Below are positions 1 to 6,417 of a stretch of 9,129 bases of DNA, piece after piece. This DNA is from Methanoregula sp. (GTDB lineage: Archaea > Halobacteriota > Methanomicrobia > Methanomicrobiales > Methanospirillaceae): contig PNBP01000125.1 in assembly GCA_003136075.1 (NCBI GenBank), positions 1,178 through 10,306 on the forward strand. Reading direction: 5' to 3'. The notes beneath the pieces were generated by a model. That model was not told the DNA's origin. It saw only the letters and a list, made by a program, of their open reading frames with translations, and ran no database searches. Within the stretch, counting starts at the first letter, position 1; every line of letters begins with the position of its first letter. The position numbers and the translations under genes were made by a program.

Positions 1-1103
1 GTTACCACACAGACTATCCGCTCATCACGGTCAATCAGGTCCATTTCCACCAGTTTCCGTATGCCGGCAACCGAAGCCGCCGATGCCGGCTCAACACCAA
101 TACCTTCCTTGCGTGCCAGATCCCGCTGCATCTGCAGGATTTCATCATCGGTGACGGTCTCCGCTAATCCGCCCGTCTTCCGGATCGCGACTAATGCTTT
201 TTCTGCATTCACCGGTGCGCCAATGCGGATCGCCGTTGCAACCGTCTCCGGATTCTCTTCGGGGATAACAACCGGCAGGTTGTCGTGGATAGCCCTGACA
301 ATCGGTGCCGATCCTACGGCCTGGATGCCGGTCATCATCGGCAACCGGTCGATAAATCCAAGGGTTTCTAGTTCAAGCAGACCTTTGTAGACCGCTGAAA
401 TATTCCCTGCATTCCCGACGGGCAGAACAATCCGTTCGGGCACATCCCCCAGCTGATCGATGGCTTCAAACCCGATGGTCTTCTGGCCTTCCAGCCGGTA
501 GGGGTTGATGGAGTTCAACAGGTACAGGCCATGGGTGAGACAGAGTTCGTGAACCATCTCAAGAGCCCGGTCGAAATTTCCCCGGATGGAGATGACTTTT
601 GCGCCATGCATCAATGCCTGTGCAACTTTTCCAACAGCAACTTTTCCCGCGGGTAATAACACAACGGCAGGAATCCCCGCTTTTGCAGCATAGACTGCGA
701 GGCTCGCTGACGTATTGCCGGTGCTTGCGCAGGCAACGCTCTTTTTGCCCAGCTGCATTGCCATTGACACACCGACGGTCATTCCCCGGTCCTTGAATGA
801 ACCGGACGGGTTCATTCCCTCGTGTTTTGCGTAGAGATGTTTGAGCCCCATCTCATCACCGAGGCGCTTTAAATGGTAAAGGGGAGTACCGCCTTCCTGG
901 AGCGTAACCGGGGCAATAGTTACCGGTAACAGTTCCCGGTACCGCCAGACCGACAGCGGGCGCTTGTTCCACGTCTCACGGGTGACATTGATCTCATCAA
1001 GCGGGTACTGTACCGCAAGCAGGTGACCGCATTTTTTACAGTTATAGATAATCTCGTCAGCCGGATACGTTGCTCCGCAATGGACGCACACGAGATGGTA
1101 CAT
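1..1103 (-). CDS. thrC: Threonine synthase (3' end outside window)
   Basis: A PLP enzyme of the tryptophan-synthase-beta fold that converts O-phosphohomoserine to threonine and phosphate, the last step of threonine synthesis in the cytoplasm. The first 367 residues are visible and the frame is still open at base 1, so the C-terminus lies outside. An N-terminal zinc-ribbon-like segment has Cys6, Cys9, Cys22 and Cys25 in two CxxC pairs, common in archaeal threonine synthases. The PLP lysine is Lys104 in GSFKDRGM. STGNTSAS follows, and a glycine-rich phosphate-binding segment, PVGNAGN, comes later. Start: ATG at 1103-1101, directly before the zinc ribbon. There is no Shine-Dalgarno sequence, and a TATA box sits about 27 bases upstream, so the mRNA is probably leaderless. 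It is transcribed separately from the nitrilase-like gene upstream. Family assignment is firm; nothing visible looks damaged. Confidence 0.95.
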   Translation of the reverse strand, partial: MYHLVCVHCGATYPADEIIYNCKKCGHLLAVQYPLDEINVTRETWNKRPLSVWRYRELLPVTIAPVTLQEGGTPLYHLKRLGDEMGLKHLYAKHEGMNPSGSFKDRGMTVGVSMAMQLGKKSVACASTGNTSASLAVYAAKAGIPAVVLLPAGKVAVGKVAQALMHGAKVISIRGNFDRALEMVHELCLTHGLYLLNSINPYRLEGQKTIGFEAIDQLGDVPERIVLPVGNAGNISAVYKGLLELETLGFIDRLPMMTGIQAVGSAPIVRAIHDNLPVVIPEENPETVATAIRIGAPVNAEKALVAIRKTGGLAETVTDDEILQMQRDLARKEGIGVEPASAASVAGIRKLVEMDLIDRDERIVCVV

Positions 1104-1126
1104 GCAGAAGTATTGGTTTTCTGTCT

Positions 1127-1140
1127 ACATATAGGAAAGC
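1127..1140 (-). promoter_or_regulatory. TATA/BRE promoter of thrC
   Basis: On the minus strand CTATATGT (1134-1127) follows GCTTTC, a possible BRE (1140-1135). The centre of the TATA-like box is about 27 bases from the first base of the thrC ATG at 1103, the usual archaeal distance from TATA box to transcription start. Transcription would therefore begin at or very near the start codon, which fits the absence of a ribosome binding site. Seen in sequence; promoter activity is inferred. Confidence 0.5.
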
Positions 1141-1145
1141 GTGCT

Positions 1146-1196
1146 AAAAAACCAGCAGCCGACGTGCGCCGTTCTCATCGCACAGGAAAGCAAAAA
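1146..1196 (-). terminator. Possible terminator after the nitrilase gene
   Basis: Downstream of the nitrilase stop codon the minus strand carries a T5 run (1196-1192), a possible 5-bp hairpin GTGCG/CGCAC (1183-1179 with 1168-1164, loop of 10), then a T6 run (1151-1146). Oligo-T runs alone can end transcription in Archaea. The position between this gene and the thrC promoter suits a terminator. The hairpin is short and may be chance. Confidence 0.4.
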
Positions 1197-1210
1197 CGGT
1201 ACGTGTTTGA

Positions 1211-2005
1211 TTATCCGCTCCTGTTGAGAAGTGAATGGTACAGCGCATCTTTTCGGTCGGGTTCAACCGGGAAATCACGTCGGATCGTGTCGATCTGCAC
1301 GGGATCTATATCAGAGTATAGCAGTTCCTCCCCATCTCCAGCCCGGGCGATAATCTTTCCCTGAGGATCAGCAGTCATGGATGCACCGCAATACTGGTCA
1401 ACAGGGTTTGTGCCGGTCGTGTTGCACCCGAGCACATACATCTGGTTCTCTGCTGCCCGTGCCGCGATAAAGAGCTCCCAATGATAGATACGGCTTGCCG
1501 GCCATGCCGATGGGACAAACACCGCGTGTACTCCCTCTTTTGCGTAGATGCGGAAGAGAGACGGGAACCGGAGATCATAGCAGATTGCCAGCCCGCATTT
1601 CATACCATCAAGAGAGAACGTTGCAATTCCGTCTCCTGCGGTAAATGCCTGGTCTTCATGTGCCGGTGTGAAAAGATGCATCTTTGCGTAGACGGCGTGG
1701 ATTTCGCCATCAGCCCCGATGGCAACGGCCGTATTGCGGGGAAACGGCAAATAGTGTTCTCGGAACGAGCCGATGATGGCGATAGAAAACTCCCGGGCAA
1801 ACGTTTTAAGCGTGGTTATCGTCGTCCCTGACAGTGATTCGATATTGGCGGTAGATACAGGGTTCCATCCTGCTGCGAACTGCTCGGGAAAACAGATAAT
1901 TGAAGCGCCGGTAGAGGATGCAGCCTGAATACAGGACTGTGCTTTTACCAGGGTTGCTTCCGGATGACCCCATACACTGGAAATCTGGGAACTTCCGCAT
2001 TTCAT
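1211..2005 (-). CDS. Carbon-nitrogen hydrolase (nitrilase superfamily)
   Basis: A 264-residue protein of the nitrilase/omega-amidase superfamily, which hydrolyses non-peptide C-N bonds such as the side amide of small omega-amides. The Glu-Lys-Cys triad is visible as Glu41 (FPEQF), Lys108 (YAKMHLF) and Cys142 (CYDLRFP). The RxxEN element (RAAEN, near 183-187) and normal length support an intact, cytoplasmic enzyme. The CYDLRFP form and lack of extra domains point to the small-amidase branch rather than nitrilases proper or NAD synthetase, but the substrate cannot be read from sequence. Start: ATG at 2005, where family homology begins and 28 bases after the preceding stop; a GTG at 2056 would add 17 residues and overlap the preceding gene. 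The ribosome binding site is weak (GGGG at 2016-2013). It is probably the last gene of the marC unit. Confidence 0.88.
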   Translation of the reverse strand: MKCGSSQISSVWGHPEATLVKAQSCIQAASSTGASIICFPEQFAAGWNPVSTANIESLSGTTITTLKTFAREFSIAIIGSFREHYLPFPRNTAVAIGADGEIHAVYAKMHLFTPAHEDQAFTAGDGIATFSLDGMKCGLAICYDLRFPSLFRIYAKEGVHAVFVPSAWPASRIYHWELFIAARAAENQMYVLGCNTTGTNPVDQYCGASMTADPQGKIIARAGDGEELLYSDIDPVQIDTIRRDFPVEPDRKDALYHSLLNRSG

Positions 2006-2033
2006 CAGCAAACCCCACAAAAACAGAACACGA

Positions 2034-2231
2034 TCATGTCTGTTGTTCTGGTTCACGGTTGAACAGGATCAGCATTGCACTGAGCACCACCAGCACTGCT
2101 GTAGTCAGCAGGAGAAACGGCGCAATGGTAATAGAGATCCCCAGAATTATTGCCGCTATGATTATTCCTGCAGCGGTGATGCTGCTTCCAATAAGCACCA
2201 GACCAATTGATGTAATATCCCAGTCAGACAT
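2034..2231 (-). CDS. Small two-helix membrane protein, unknown
   Basis: A 65-residue protein that I do not recognise. After a short polar N-terminus (MSDWD) there are two hydrophobic segments, about residues 8-30 and 36-57, joined by a few residues; the tail is short and charged (NREPEQQT). It should sit in the cytoplasmic membrane as a helical hairpin. Three points support a real gene: a strong Shine-Dalgarno sequence (GGAGGATCA, 2242-2234), an ATG sharing one base with the marC stop (TAATG, 2233-2229), and the close fit between marC and the nitrilase gene. Translational coupling to marC is therefore likely, and it may be a partner or accessory subunit of MarC. No functional motif is visible and the function is unknown. 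Confidence 0.7.
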   Translation of the reverse strand: MSDWDITSIGLVLIGSSITAAGIIIAAIILGISITIAPFLLLTTAVLVVLSAMLILFNREPEQQT

Positions 2232-2881
2232 TATGATCCTCCCAACAGCGGAAATGCCGTTTTAACTCCCGTGATAACAAACTGCACAGCAATCGCGATG
2301 AGCAGCATCCCTAAAAGCCGGTTGATAGCCCGGTACTGCCGCTGACCGATTTTGCTCATAATATACTCTGAGTTTCGCATCATGAAATAGGTGATTACAA
2401 TCGCGATGATGATGGAAACAAAGATCACGAAACTGGCAAGGGGCGTCATTCCTGTGGCCTCATTCATCAGGACGATCGTCGTAGTGATTGCTCCCGGACC
2501 AGCTATCATCGGGATGGCGAGCGGCATCACCGCCACGTCGTCCATGTCCCGGGACTCATATTTTTCCGTTGCCGTCATTTTGGTCCGTGAGATTTTCGCA
2601 TAGACCATTTCCATACCGATACCAAAGAGCAGGATACCCCCGGCAATACGGAACGCTTCCAGGCTGATGCCAAAGATCTGCAATATCCATGTGCCACAGA
2701 GCGCCGCAACAAGGAGAATAACAAGGGCAATCCTGCATGCGTCTTTGATGACCTGGTCGCGTGCAGCCTTGTCAAGTTGTCCGGTTAAGGAAACATAGAT
2801 GAGGGTAGCTCCCAGCGGATTGATAATAATGATAATTGACGAGAGGCACAGCAGGGAAAACGTAAGAATATCGCTGGCCAT
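2231..2881 (-). CDS. MarC-family integral membrane protein
   Basis: A 216-residue protein of the MarC family (PF01914), membrane proteins of about 200-220 residues with six predicted helices in two related halves. The name comes from an E. coli gene once linked to multiple antibiotic resistance; the transported substrate, if any, is not established. Helix-start motifs of both halves are visible: INPLG near residues 20-24, and AIPMIAGPGAIT near 122-133. A charged cytoplasmic-type loop (YAKISRTKM onward, about 94-115) separates them. Start: ATG at 2881, where homology begins; a TTG at 2902 in the same frame would place the start inside the promoter spacing. No Shine-Dalgarno sequence is seen, and a TATA box lies about 26 bases upstream, so a leaderless mRNA is likely. 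First gene of a unit with the 65-residue protein and the nitrilase. Confidence 0.88.
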   Translation of the reverse strand: MASDILTFSLLCLSSIIIIINPLGATLIYVSLTGQLDKAARDQVIKDACRIALVILLVAALCGTWILQIFGISLEAFRIAGGILLFGIGMEMVYAKISRTKMTATEKYESRDMDDVAVMPLAIPMIAGPGAITTTIVLMNEATGMTPLASFVIFVSIIIAIVITYFMMRNSEYIMSKIGQRQYRAINRLLGMLLIAIAVQFVITGVKTAFPLLGGS

Positions 2882-2903
2882 CAAGCATAGTACTACAGCC
2901 AAG

Positions 2904-2917
2904 GTTAAAAGTGTTTA
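2904..2917 (-). promoter_or_regulatory. TATA/BRE promoter of the marC unit
   Basis: The minus strand has CTTTTAAC (2911-2904) preceded by TAAACA, a possible BRE (2917-2912). The centre is about 26 bases from the first base of the marC ATG at 2881, and that ATG has no ribosome binding site. Both points suggest transcription starting at the start codon. This supports ATG 2881 over the TTG at 2902. Seen in sequence; activity is inferred. Confidence 0.5.
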
Positions 2918-2963
2918 GGATTTCTGGCGTATACAACAAACTGATGTACCGGTTGAGTTGCCA

Positions 2964-2977
2964 GCATTCAGGAATGC
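2964..2977. repeat. 14-base inverted repeat upstream of marC promoter
   Basis: GCATTC-AG-GAATGC is a perfect 6+6 inverted repeat with a 2-base spacer. It lies about 50 bases upstream of the marC TATA box and about 20 bases beyond the ndk terminator tract. A 2-base loop is too tight for a good RNA hairpin, so a binding site for a dimeric regulator is the better reading. That is inference, because only one copy is visible. Confidence 0.4.
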
Positions 2978-2995
2978 GAATAAGCAGAGCTGATT

Positions 2996-3003
2996 AAAAA
3001 AAA
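2996..3003 (-). terminator. Oligo-T terminator of the ribosomal operon
   Basis: A run of eight T on the minus strand (3003-2996) begins three bases after the ndk stop codon (3009-3007). U-rich tracts are sufficient for termination by archaeal RNA polymerase. The run separates ndk from the marC promoter, so ndk appears to be the last gene of its operon. Confidence 0.6.
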
Positions 3004-3006
3004 GCA

Positions 3007-3459
3007 TTAGTATTCGTATAAGACGGATTCGTCAATCCGTGTATATGCGAACAGTTCCTCTGGTTTGAAATGAATGGCGATCTCGCGGGATGCGCTCTCG
3101 GGTGAATCGGATGCATGGATCACATTTCTGCCGATATCAATCCCGAAATCGCCGCGGATCGTTCCCGGAGCAGCTTCCTGCGGGTTTGTTGCGCCGATGA
3201 CCTTGCGGACGATGGCGACAACATTTCTTCCATCCCAGACCATCAGGAAACAGGGGCCTCCCATAATATATTGTTTAAGGGAGGGGAAGAACGGTTTTGA
3301 GAGATGTTCCCGGTACTGCTCGGTAACCCGGGCTTCGGGAAGGCTCTCGAACCGTGCTGCAACCAGCTTTAAGCCTTTTGACTCAAGACGGCCGACGATC
3401 TCGCCGACAAGACCGCGCTGGACGCCATCCGGCTTGACCATCACAAAGGTGCGGTCCAT
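3007..3459 (-). CDS. ndk: Nucleoside diphosphate kinase
   Basis: Transfers the gamma phosphate of ATP to other nucleoside diphosphates through a phosphohistidine, balancing NTP pools in the cytoplasm. The protein has 150 residues, the normal length. The active-site histidine is His115 in NVIHASDS; Lys9 in [11 protein letters not shown] and the RGDFGID segment (102-108) are the expected nucleotide-binding elements. Start: ATG at 3459 with Shine-Dalgarno GGAGTGA (3473-3467) seven bases upstream, which covers the rpl24e stop codon. Position after rpl7ae, rps28e and rpl24e is a common archaeal arrangement. In many archaea infB follows; here an oligo-T run and the marC promoter follow instead. Confidence 0.97.
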   Translation of the reverse strand: MDRTFVMVKPDGVQRGLVGEIVGRLESKGLKLVAARFESLPEARVTEQYREHLSKPFFPSLKQYIMGGPCFLMVWDGRNVVAIVRKVIGATNPQEAAPGTIRGDFGIDIGRNVIHASDSPESASREIAIHFKPEELFAYTRIDESVLYEY

Positions 3460-3463
3460 GTCA

Positions 3464-3473
3464 GATTCACTCC
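3464..3473 (-). promoter_or_regulatory. ndk Shine-Dalgarno over rpl24e stop
   Basis: GGAGTGA (3473-3467) includes the rpl24e stop codon TGA (3469-3467) and lies seven bases from the ndk ATG at 3459. The last sense codon of rpl24e (GAG) and its stop therefore form the ndk ribosome binding site. A ribosome finishing L24e would sit on this site, so translation of the two genes is probably coupled. Confidence 0.6.
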
Positions 3474-3658
3474 TTCTTTGTAGCTTTCTGACCAGCGGCA
3501 GTCCACTCTACCCTGCGGGGGACTCTGCCGAGTTTGTAGTTGTTCTGACACTTTGAGCTGCAGAAGTAGTAGATGGCACCGTCTTTGCGGACATACATCT
3601 TGCCGGTACCCGGCTCTAACATTGAACCGCAAAAGTTACAGACATGCTGTTCAACCAT
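3467..3658 (-). CDS. rpl24e: 50S ribosomal protein L24e
   Basis: A 63-residue zinc-binding protein of the large ribosomal subunit, found only in Archaea and Eukarya. The zinc ligands are Cys7 and Cys10 (CNFC) and Cys33 and Cys37 (CSSKC). The GKMYVRKDG segment and the FCSSKC/NNYKLGR region are typical, and the tail is lysine-rich (KATKKE). Start: ATG at 3658. A GTG three codons upstream (3667) is possible but overlaps the rps28e stop, whereas GGTGA (3668-3664) is a well-placed ribosome binding site for the ATG. Third gene of the L7Ae-S28e-L24e-Ndk operon, five bases after rps28e, so reinitiation or coupled translation is likely. Confidence 0.95.
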   Translation of the reverse strand: MVEQHVCNFCGSMLEPGTGKMYVRKDGAIYYFCSSKCQNNYKLGRVPRRVEWTAAGQKATKKE

Positions 3659-3663
3659 GGGGT

Positions 3664-3673
3664 TCACCGCCTC
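3664..3673 (-). promoter_or_regulatory. rpl24e Shine-Dalgarno over rps28e stop
   Basis: GAGGCGGTGA (3673-3664) ends with the rps28e stop TGA (3666-3664) and is five bases from the rpl24e ATG at 3658. This spacing decides the rpl24e start in favour of ATG 3658 rather than the overlapping GTG at 3667. Confidence 0.6.
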
Positions 3674-3873
3674 GACATTTTCTTTGCTTCGCGTTCGGTC
3701 TCAAGGAGCATTACGATGTCTCCTTCACGGATAGGGCCAACCGTGTTGCGGGTTATTATGCGCCCCTTGTTGTTGCCATCGAGGATACGGCATTTGACCT
3801 GCATCGCTTCCCCGTGCATACCGGTGGAACCGATAACCTCGATAACTTCAGCGGGCGTTGCGTCGTCTGCCAT
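3664..3873 (-). CDS. rps28e: 30S ribosomal protein S28e
   Basis: A 69-residue OB-fold protein of the small ribosomal subunit, found in Archaea and Eukarya. The family signature is clear: [17 protein letters not shown] (38-53) followed by the C-terminal [14 protein letters not shown]. The internal VKCRILDG stretch also fits. Start: ATG at 3873, giving full family length. The stretch GTGAGGA (3888-3882), covering the rpl7ae stop at 3887-3885, is the ribosome binding site, eight bases upstream. Second gene of the operon, 11 bases after rpl7ae. Confidence 0.96.
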   Translation of the reverse strand: MADDATPAEVIEVIGSTGMHGEAMQVKCRILDGNNKGRIITRNTVGPIREGDIVMLLETEREAKKMSRR

Positions 3874-3884
3874 ATTTCAGATCC

Positions 3885-4253
3885 TCACGCCTTTAAGGCG
3901 ACCAGCTGCTTTGCAAGATCGTCGATAACTTCCTTTGCCTTGCCGGGTTTGACAATGGCTGCTGCTGCAGATCCAACATCAAGGCCGCTTGCCGCACCAA
4001 TATCGTTTTGCTTGTTGATGAAGATATAGGGGATCTTCTTTTCATCGCACAGGGGTGCAAGGTGCATGACGATCTCCTGTGGTTCGACATCTGCACCGAT
4101 TAAAACAAGAAGAGCCGCACTGCGTTCAATGGCTTTTGTGGCCTCGTTTGAACCTTTCTTGATCTTACCCGTATCTCTAGCAACTTCAAGGGCTTCAAGC
4201 GCCTTGTTCTGGAGCTCCTCGGGAGCCTCGGTTTTTACGTATCCTTTTGCCAT
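3885..4253 (-). CDS. rpl7ae: 50S ribosomal protein L7Ae
   Basis: A 122-residue protein that binds kink-turns in 23S rRNA. In Archaea the same protein is also a core subunit of box C/D and H/ACA guide RNPs and of RNase P. The RNA-binding signature [11 protein letters not shown] lies at 34-44, and the family segments [11 protein letters not shown] (51-61) and [16 protein letters not shown] (75-90) are present. Start: ATG at 4253 with a strong ribosome binding site GAGGTGA (4263-4257). First gene of the operon. Its leader carries a kink-turn-like element just upstream of the ribosome binding site, so feedback control by L7Ae is plausible. Confidence 0.97.
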   Translation of the reverse strand: MAKGYVKTEAPEELQNKALEALEVARDTGKIKKGSNEATKAIERSAALLVLIGADVEPQEIVMHLAPLCDEKKIPYIFINKQNDIGAASGLDVGSAAAAIVKPGKAKEVIDDLAKQLVALKA

Positions 4254-4256
4254 AAT

Positions 4257-4298
4257 TCACCTCATTCAGGAGTCAGCTGCTCCTTCATTACTCATCAG
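4257..4298 (-). promoter_or_regulatory. Possible kink-turn element in rpl7ae leader
   Basis: In the transcript a hairpin AGGAG/CUCCU (4284-4280 with 4272-4268, loop CAGCUGA) is flanked on both sides by GA (4286-4285 and 4267-4266). Three bases, AAU, precede the first GA. This is the layout of a kink-turn: a stem, tandem G-A pairs and a 3-nt bulge. A box C-like UGAUGA (4297-4292) and box D-like CUGA (4269-4266) are also present. The outer stem is weak, with only U-A and G-U next to the bulge. The ribosome binding site GAGGTGA (4263-4257) is four bases downstream, so bound L7Ae could block ribosome access. Structure is predicted by eye. Confidence 0.4.
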
Positions 4299-4336
4299 TT
4301 GGCAGTGATGTAGCCATATCATTTCATCAGGAGCAG

Positions 4337-4350
4337 AAATAAAGGTTTGT
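4337..4350 (-). promoter_or_regulatory. TATA/BRE promoter of the ribosomal operon
   Basis: The minus strand reads ACAAAC (4350-4345, possible BRE) then CTTTATTT (4344-4337). Start of transcription would be near 4314, giving a leader of about 60 bases before the rpl7ae ATG at 4253. Unlike the marC and thrC promoters here, this one leaves room for a leader with a ribosome binding site and RNA structure. Promoter activity is inferred. Confidence 0.5.
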
Positions 4351-4416
4351 GAAATTGCTATGCCACCGGTGATTCGTTTTCTAAACCAAATACCCGGTAT
4401 ACACGCAGGTTCATAG

Positions 4417-6417
4417 TTACCCTGCGATACGATAAATGGTAGTTCCCTGTTCTGAATATACTGGCACAAGACCCGTCGTTGAAATATTCACGTTATAGCG
4501 CTCGCGCTCAGCATCACCGACATAGAGGAGTGTTGCGTTGTATTTCTGCATGAGCGGAACCGTTTGATCCGGGTCTTCGTACATTGTTTTGATATCTGCT
4601 AAACGGGTGTTGTACCATCCCGTGTCATCCCCGCGCCACATGAATTCGTGGAATGGCATCCCGATAAGTGCGGGAATGCCGGTAAACGATGATATTCTTG
4701 AGTAATAGGTATAGTCTCCGCCTTCTGCCTCAACAATGCGTTCATTCCCGTTCAGTGTCCGCAGGTAAGCAACAGCACCGGCATCGGCCGAGTGTGCGGT
4801 GTCAAGGTACGCCAGGCCGTCAAGGGACCTGCTGCCGTAGTTGAGATCGAGTGGGATGATAAACGGTGTCGCAAACAGTATGCCGAACACGACCATTACG
4901 ATGAGGGCTCTTTTCTGTGCGGGCAGTACCGGAATGCGTCCGTAGTGTGCAAGCCAGATCCCCATCATTGAAAATGCGCTTGTACCAAGAAGGATCCACG
5001 CGGGGAGATAGCACTTGAAGATCGTGTTCATCCGGAAATAGGTATCTCCCATGTTGTCCTTTAAGTAAAACAGTTCAGTGAATATGAGGATCAGAAGACC
5101 AAAAATTGCAAGAATGGCTGGCAGATCCCAGTGTTTTCGTGCGATGAAATAGACCAGCGGTATAACCGCGATTGCCGCTGCCACATAACCTGCCGCAACA
5201 AAGGGCACGGCAACCAGCAGGAGGTATGGCCGTTCCCGCATGTCTTTGAACAGGAGTGCAAAGAAGATCGCGATAAACCACCCGTTCACGAGCAGGAACT
5301 GGACCGGATCGGAAGGCGTGTGGACAATGGCAACTCCCCCGGTATGGGTCTGGAGTGCGACATAAAATGGCACATAGGACAGGACTGCAAAGGGAGGGAT
5401 CGTGACAAGGGGCCACCAGGAAAAATTATGCCGGTTATCCTTCCAGTCCCTCCAGACAATCAGGGCGGCAAAGCCGAGGGTGATAGGGGCATAGATCAGT
5501 ACATCCCACGTGTTGATCAGGGGCATGGATCCAAGGCTGATGGCAGCAAGGATACAGACCAGCCATTTTCCCTTGGTTTCGAGCGATTCCCAGTATTTGT
5601 ACGCGTACAGGAGCACAAAAATCAGGAAGATCTGGTTGAATATCGAGATGATATGGGCATGGACATCTCCCCAGATAAACGAGAAGAGCGGGTATTCATT
5701 GATGGTGTTGGTGATGGTGCGGGTGCTGTCCCAGAGAACCGCATTGATCCCTTTTCCAAGAATGATCTGGTAAAAGAATGACGGGTTCGGGAGGAAAAAG
5801 ACAAGCAACAGCAGCCAGCGGAACCGGTCGAGAAGAAGAGTGCCGATCGCATACAGGGTTACTGCGGAAATGCCGAGCACCGTTGGCAATGCGAGGTTGA
5901 AGACCACGGTTGATGGTACCCCGCTCACGATCCCGAGGCAGCCAAAGATCCAGTAACCAAGATAGTAATACACGTTCATGGTCCCACCGGCAAACCAGGG
6001 ATCAAGCGGCGGCACAACCGGTGTTCTCATCACCGAAGTGAGGAATGCATGGTCCATGAACTTTTCCGCGTAGGAGATCGTCGGGTTGACGAACCGGACA
6101 TCCAGCATCAAAAAGAAAAACAGCAGGAAGACCAGTTCCCAGCGCCATTCCTGCTTAAGGTCTGTCCAGCGATATTCCCGTTTCCAGAGATGGTAACAAA
6201 AAAGCAGGATAAATGGCACGAGTGCGAGCTGGATGGGCAGCACAAACAGTCCGCAGTACCAGGACACAAAGGTGAATATCAACACGGATGCGGCAAACGA
6301 TGCAGGAAAAGCATATGCCCTGAACGTTTTTTTGAGCGATGGGTAGAGCGATATCTGCAGGAAGGTAAGAACGAGAAGCCAGCTTACGACTGACAGGATC
6401 TGCTGCTCGGGGCTCAA
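4417..6417 (-). CDS. DUF2298 (YYY family) GT-C-like membrane protein
   Basis: A 666-residue polytopic membrane protein of the DUF2298/Chlor_Arch_YYY family, known from Archaea and Chloroflexi and thought to be GT-C-type glycosyltransferases that use lipid-linked sugars on the outer face; no exact reaction is established. Family landmarks are visible: EKFMDHAFL (118-126) in the first large external loop, PLDPWFAGGTMNVYYYLGY (137-155) with the tyrosine cluster, FSFIWGDVHAH (245-255), NTWD (302-305) and MNTIFKCY (463-470). More than ten hydrophobic segments run to about 522, followed by a soluble C-terminal part (about 525-666) ending in GTTIYRIAG. Acidic residues near DxxF/EKxMD loops are candidate catalytic groups. 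Start: TTG at 6417, overlapping the previous stop as TTGA, with GGAGG nine bases upstream. Last gene of its operon. Confidence 0.88.
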   Translation of the reverse strand: MSPEQQILSVVSWLLVLTFLQISLYPSLKKTFRAYAFPASFAASVLIFTFVSWYCGLFVLPIQLALVPFILLFCYHLWKREYRWTDLKQEWRWELVFLLFFFLMLDVRFVNPTISYAEKFMDHAFLTSVMRTPVVPPLDPWFAGGTMNVYYYLGYWIFGCLGIVSGVPSTVVFNLALPTVLGISAVTLYAIGTLLLDRFRWLLLLVFFLPNPSFFYQIILGKGINAVLWDSTRTITNTINEYPLFSFIWGDVHAHIISIFNQIFLIFVLLYAYKYWESLETKGKWLVCILAAISLGSMPLINTWDVLIYAPITLGFAALIVWRDWKDNRHNFSWWPLVTIPPFAVLSYVPFYVALQTHTGGVAIVHTPSDPVQFLLVNGWFIAIFFALLFKDMRERPYLLLVAVPFVAAGYVAAAIAVIPLVYFIARKHWDLPAILAIFGLLILIFTELFYLKDNMGDTYFRMNTIFKCYLPAWILLGTSAFSMMGIWLAHYGRIPVLPAQKRALIVMVVFGILFATPFIIPLDLNYGSRSLDGLAYLDTAHSADAGAVAYLRTLNGNERIVEAEGGDYTYYSRISSFTGIPALIGMPFHEFMWRGDDTGWYNTRLADIKTMYEDPDQTVPLMQKYNATLLYVGDAERERYNVNISTTGLVPVYSEQGTTIYRIAG

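Noticed and set aside
2003..2056. Longer nitrilase-family protein starting at GTG 2056
   Set aside because: The extra 17 residues have no family resemblance and would overlap the 65-residue gene by 23 bases; the ATG at 2005 begins exactly where homology starts.
3074..3556. Open frame of 160 codons on the plus strand
   Set aside because: It covers ndk and part of rpl24e, both certain genes on the other strand, and its protein has no recognisable motif.
3553..4029. Open frame of 158 codons on the plus strand
   Set aside because: It is antisense to rpl24e, rps28e and rpl7ae, with no sign of coding beyond the lack of stops.
4390..4400. Near-palindrome ATACC-C-GGTAT after the DUF2298 gene
   Set aside because: A one-base loop cannot form an RNA hairpin, there is no T run beside it, and a single short copy does not support an operator or terminator call.
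4266..4469. 67-codon frame on the minus strand between the DUF2298 and rpl7ae genes
   Set aside because: It overlaps the end of the DUF2298 gene, the ribosomal-operon promoter and the L7Ae leader, and no ribosome binding site or family resemblance is seen.
5131..5781. Open frame of 216 codons on the plus strand
   Set aside because: It lies wholly inside the DUF2298 gene on the opposite strand, is rich in charged residues with no domain, and has no promoter or ribosome binding site. It is a shadow frame.
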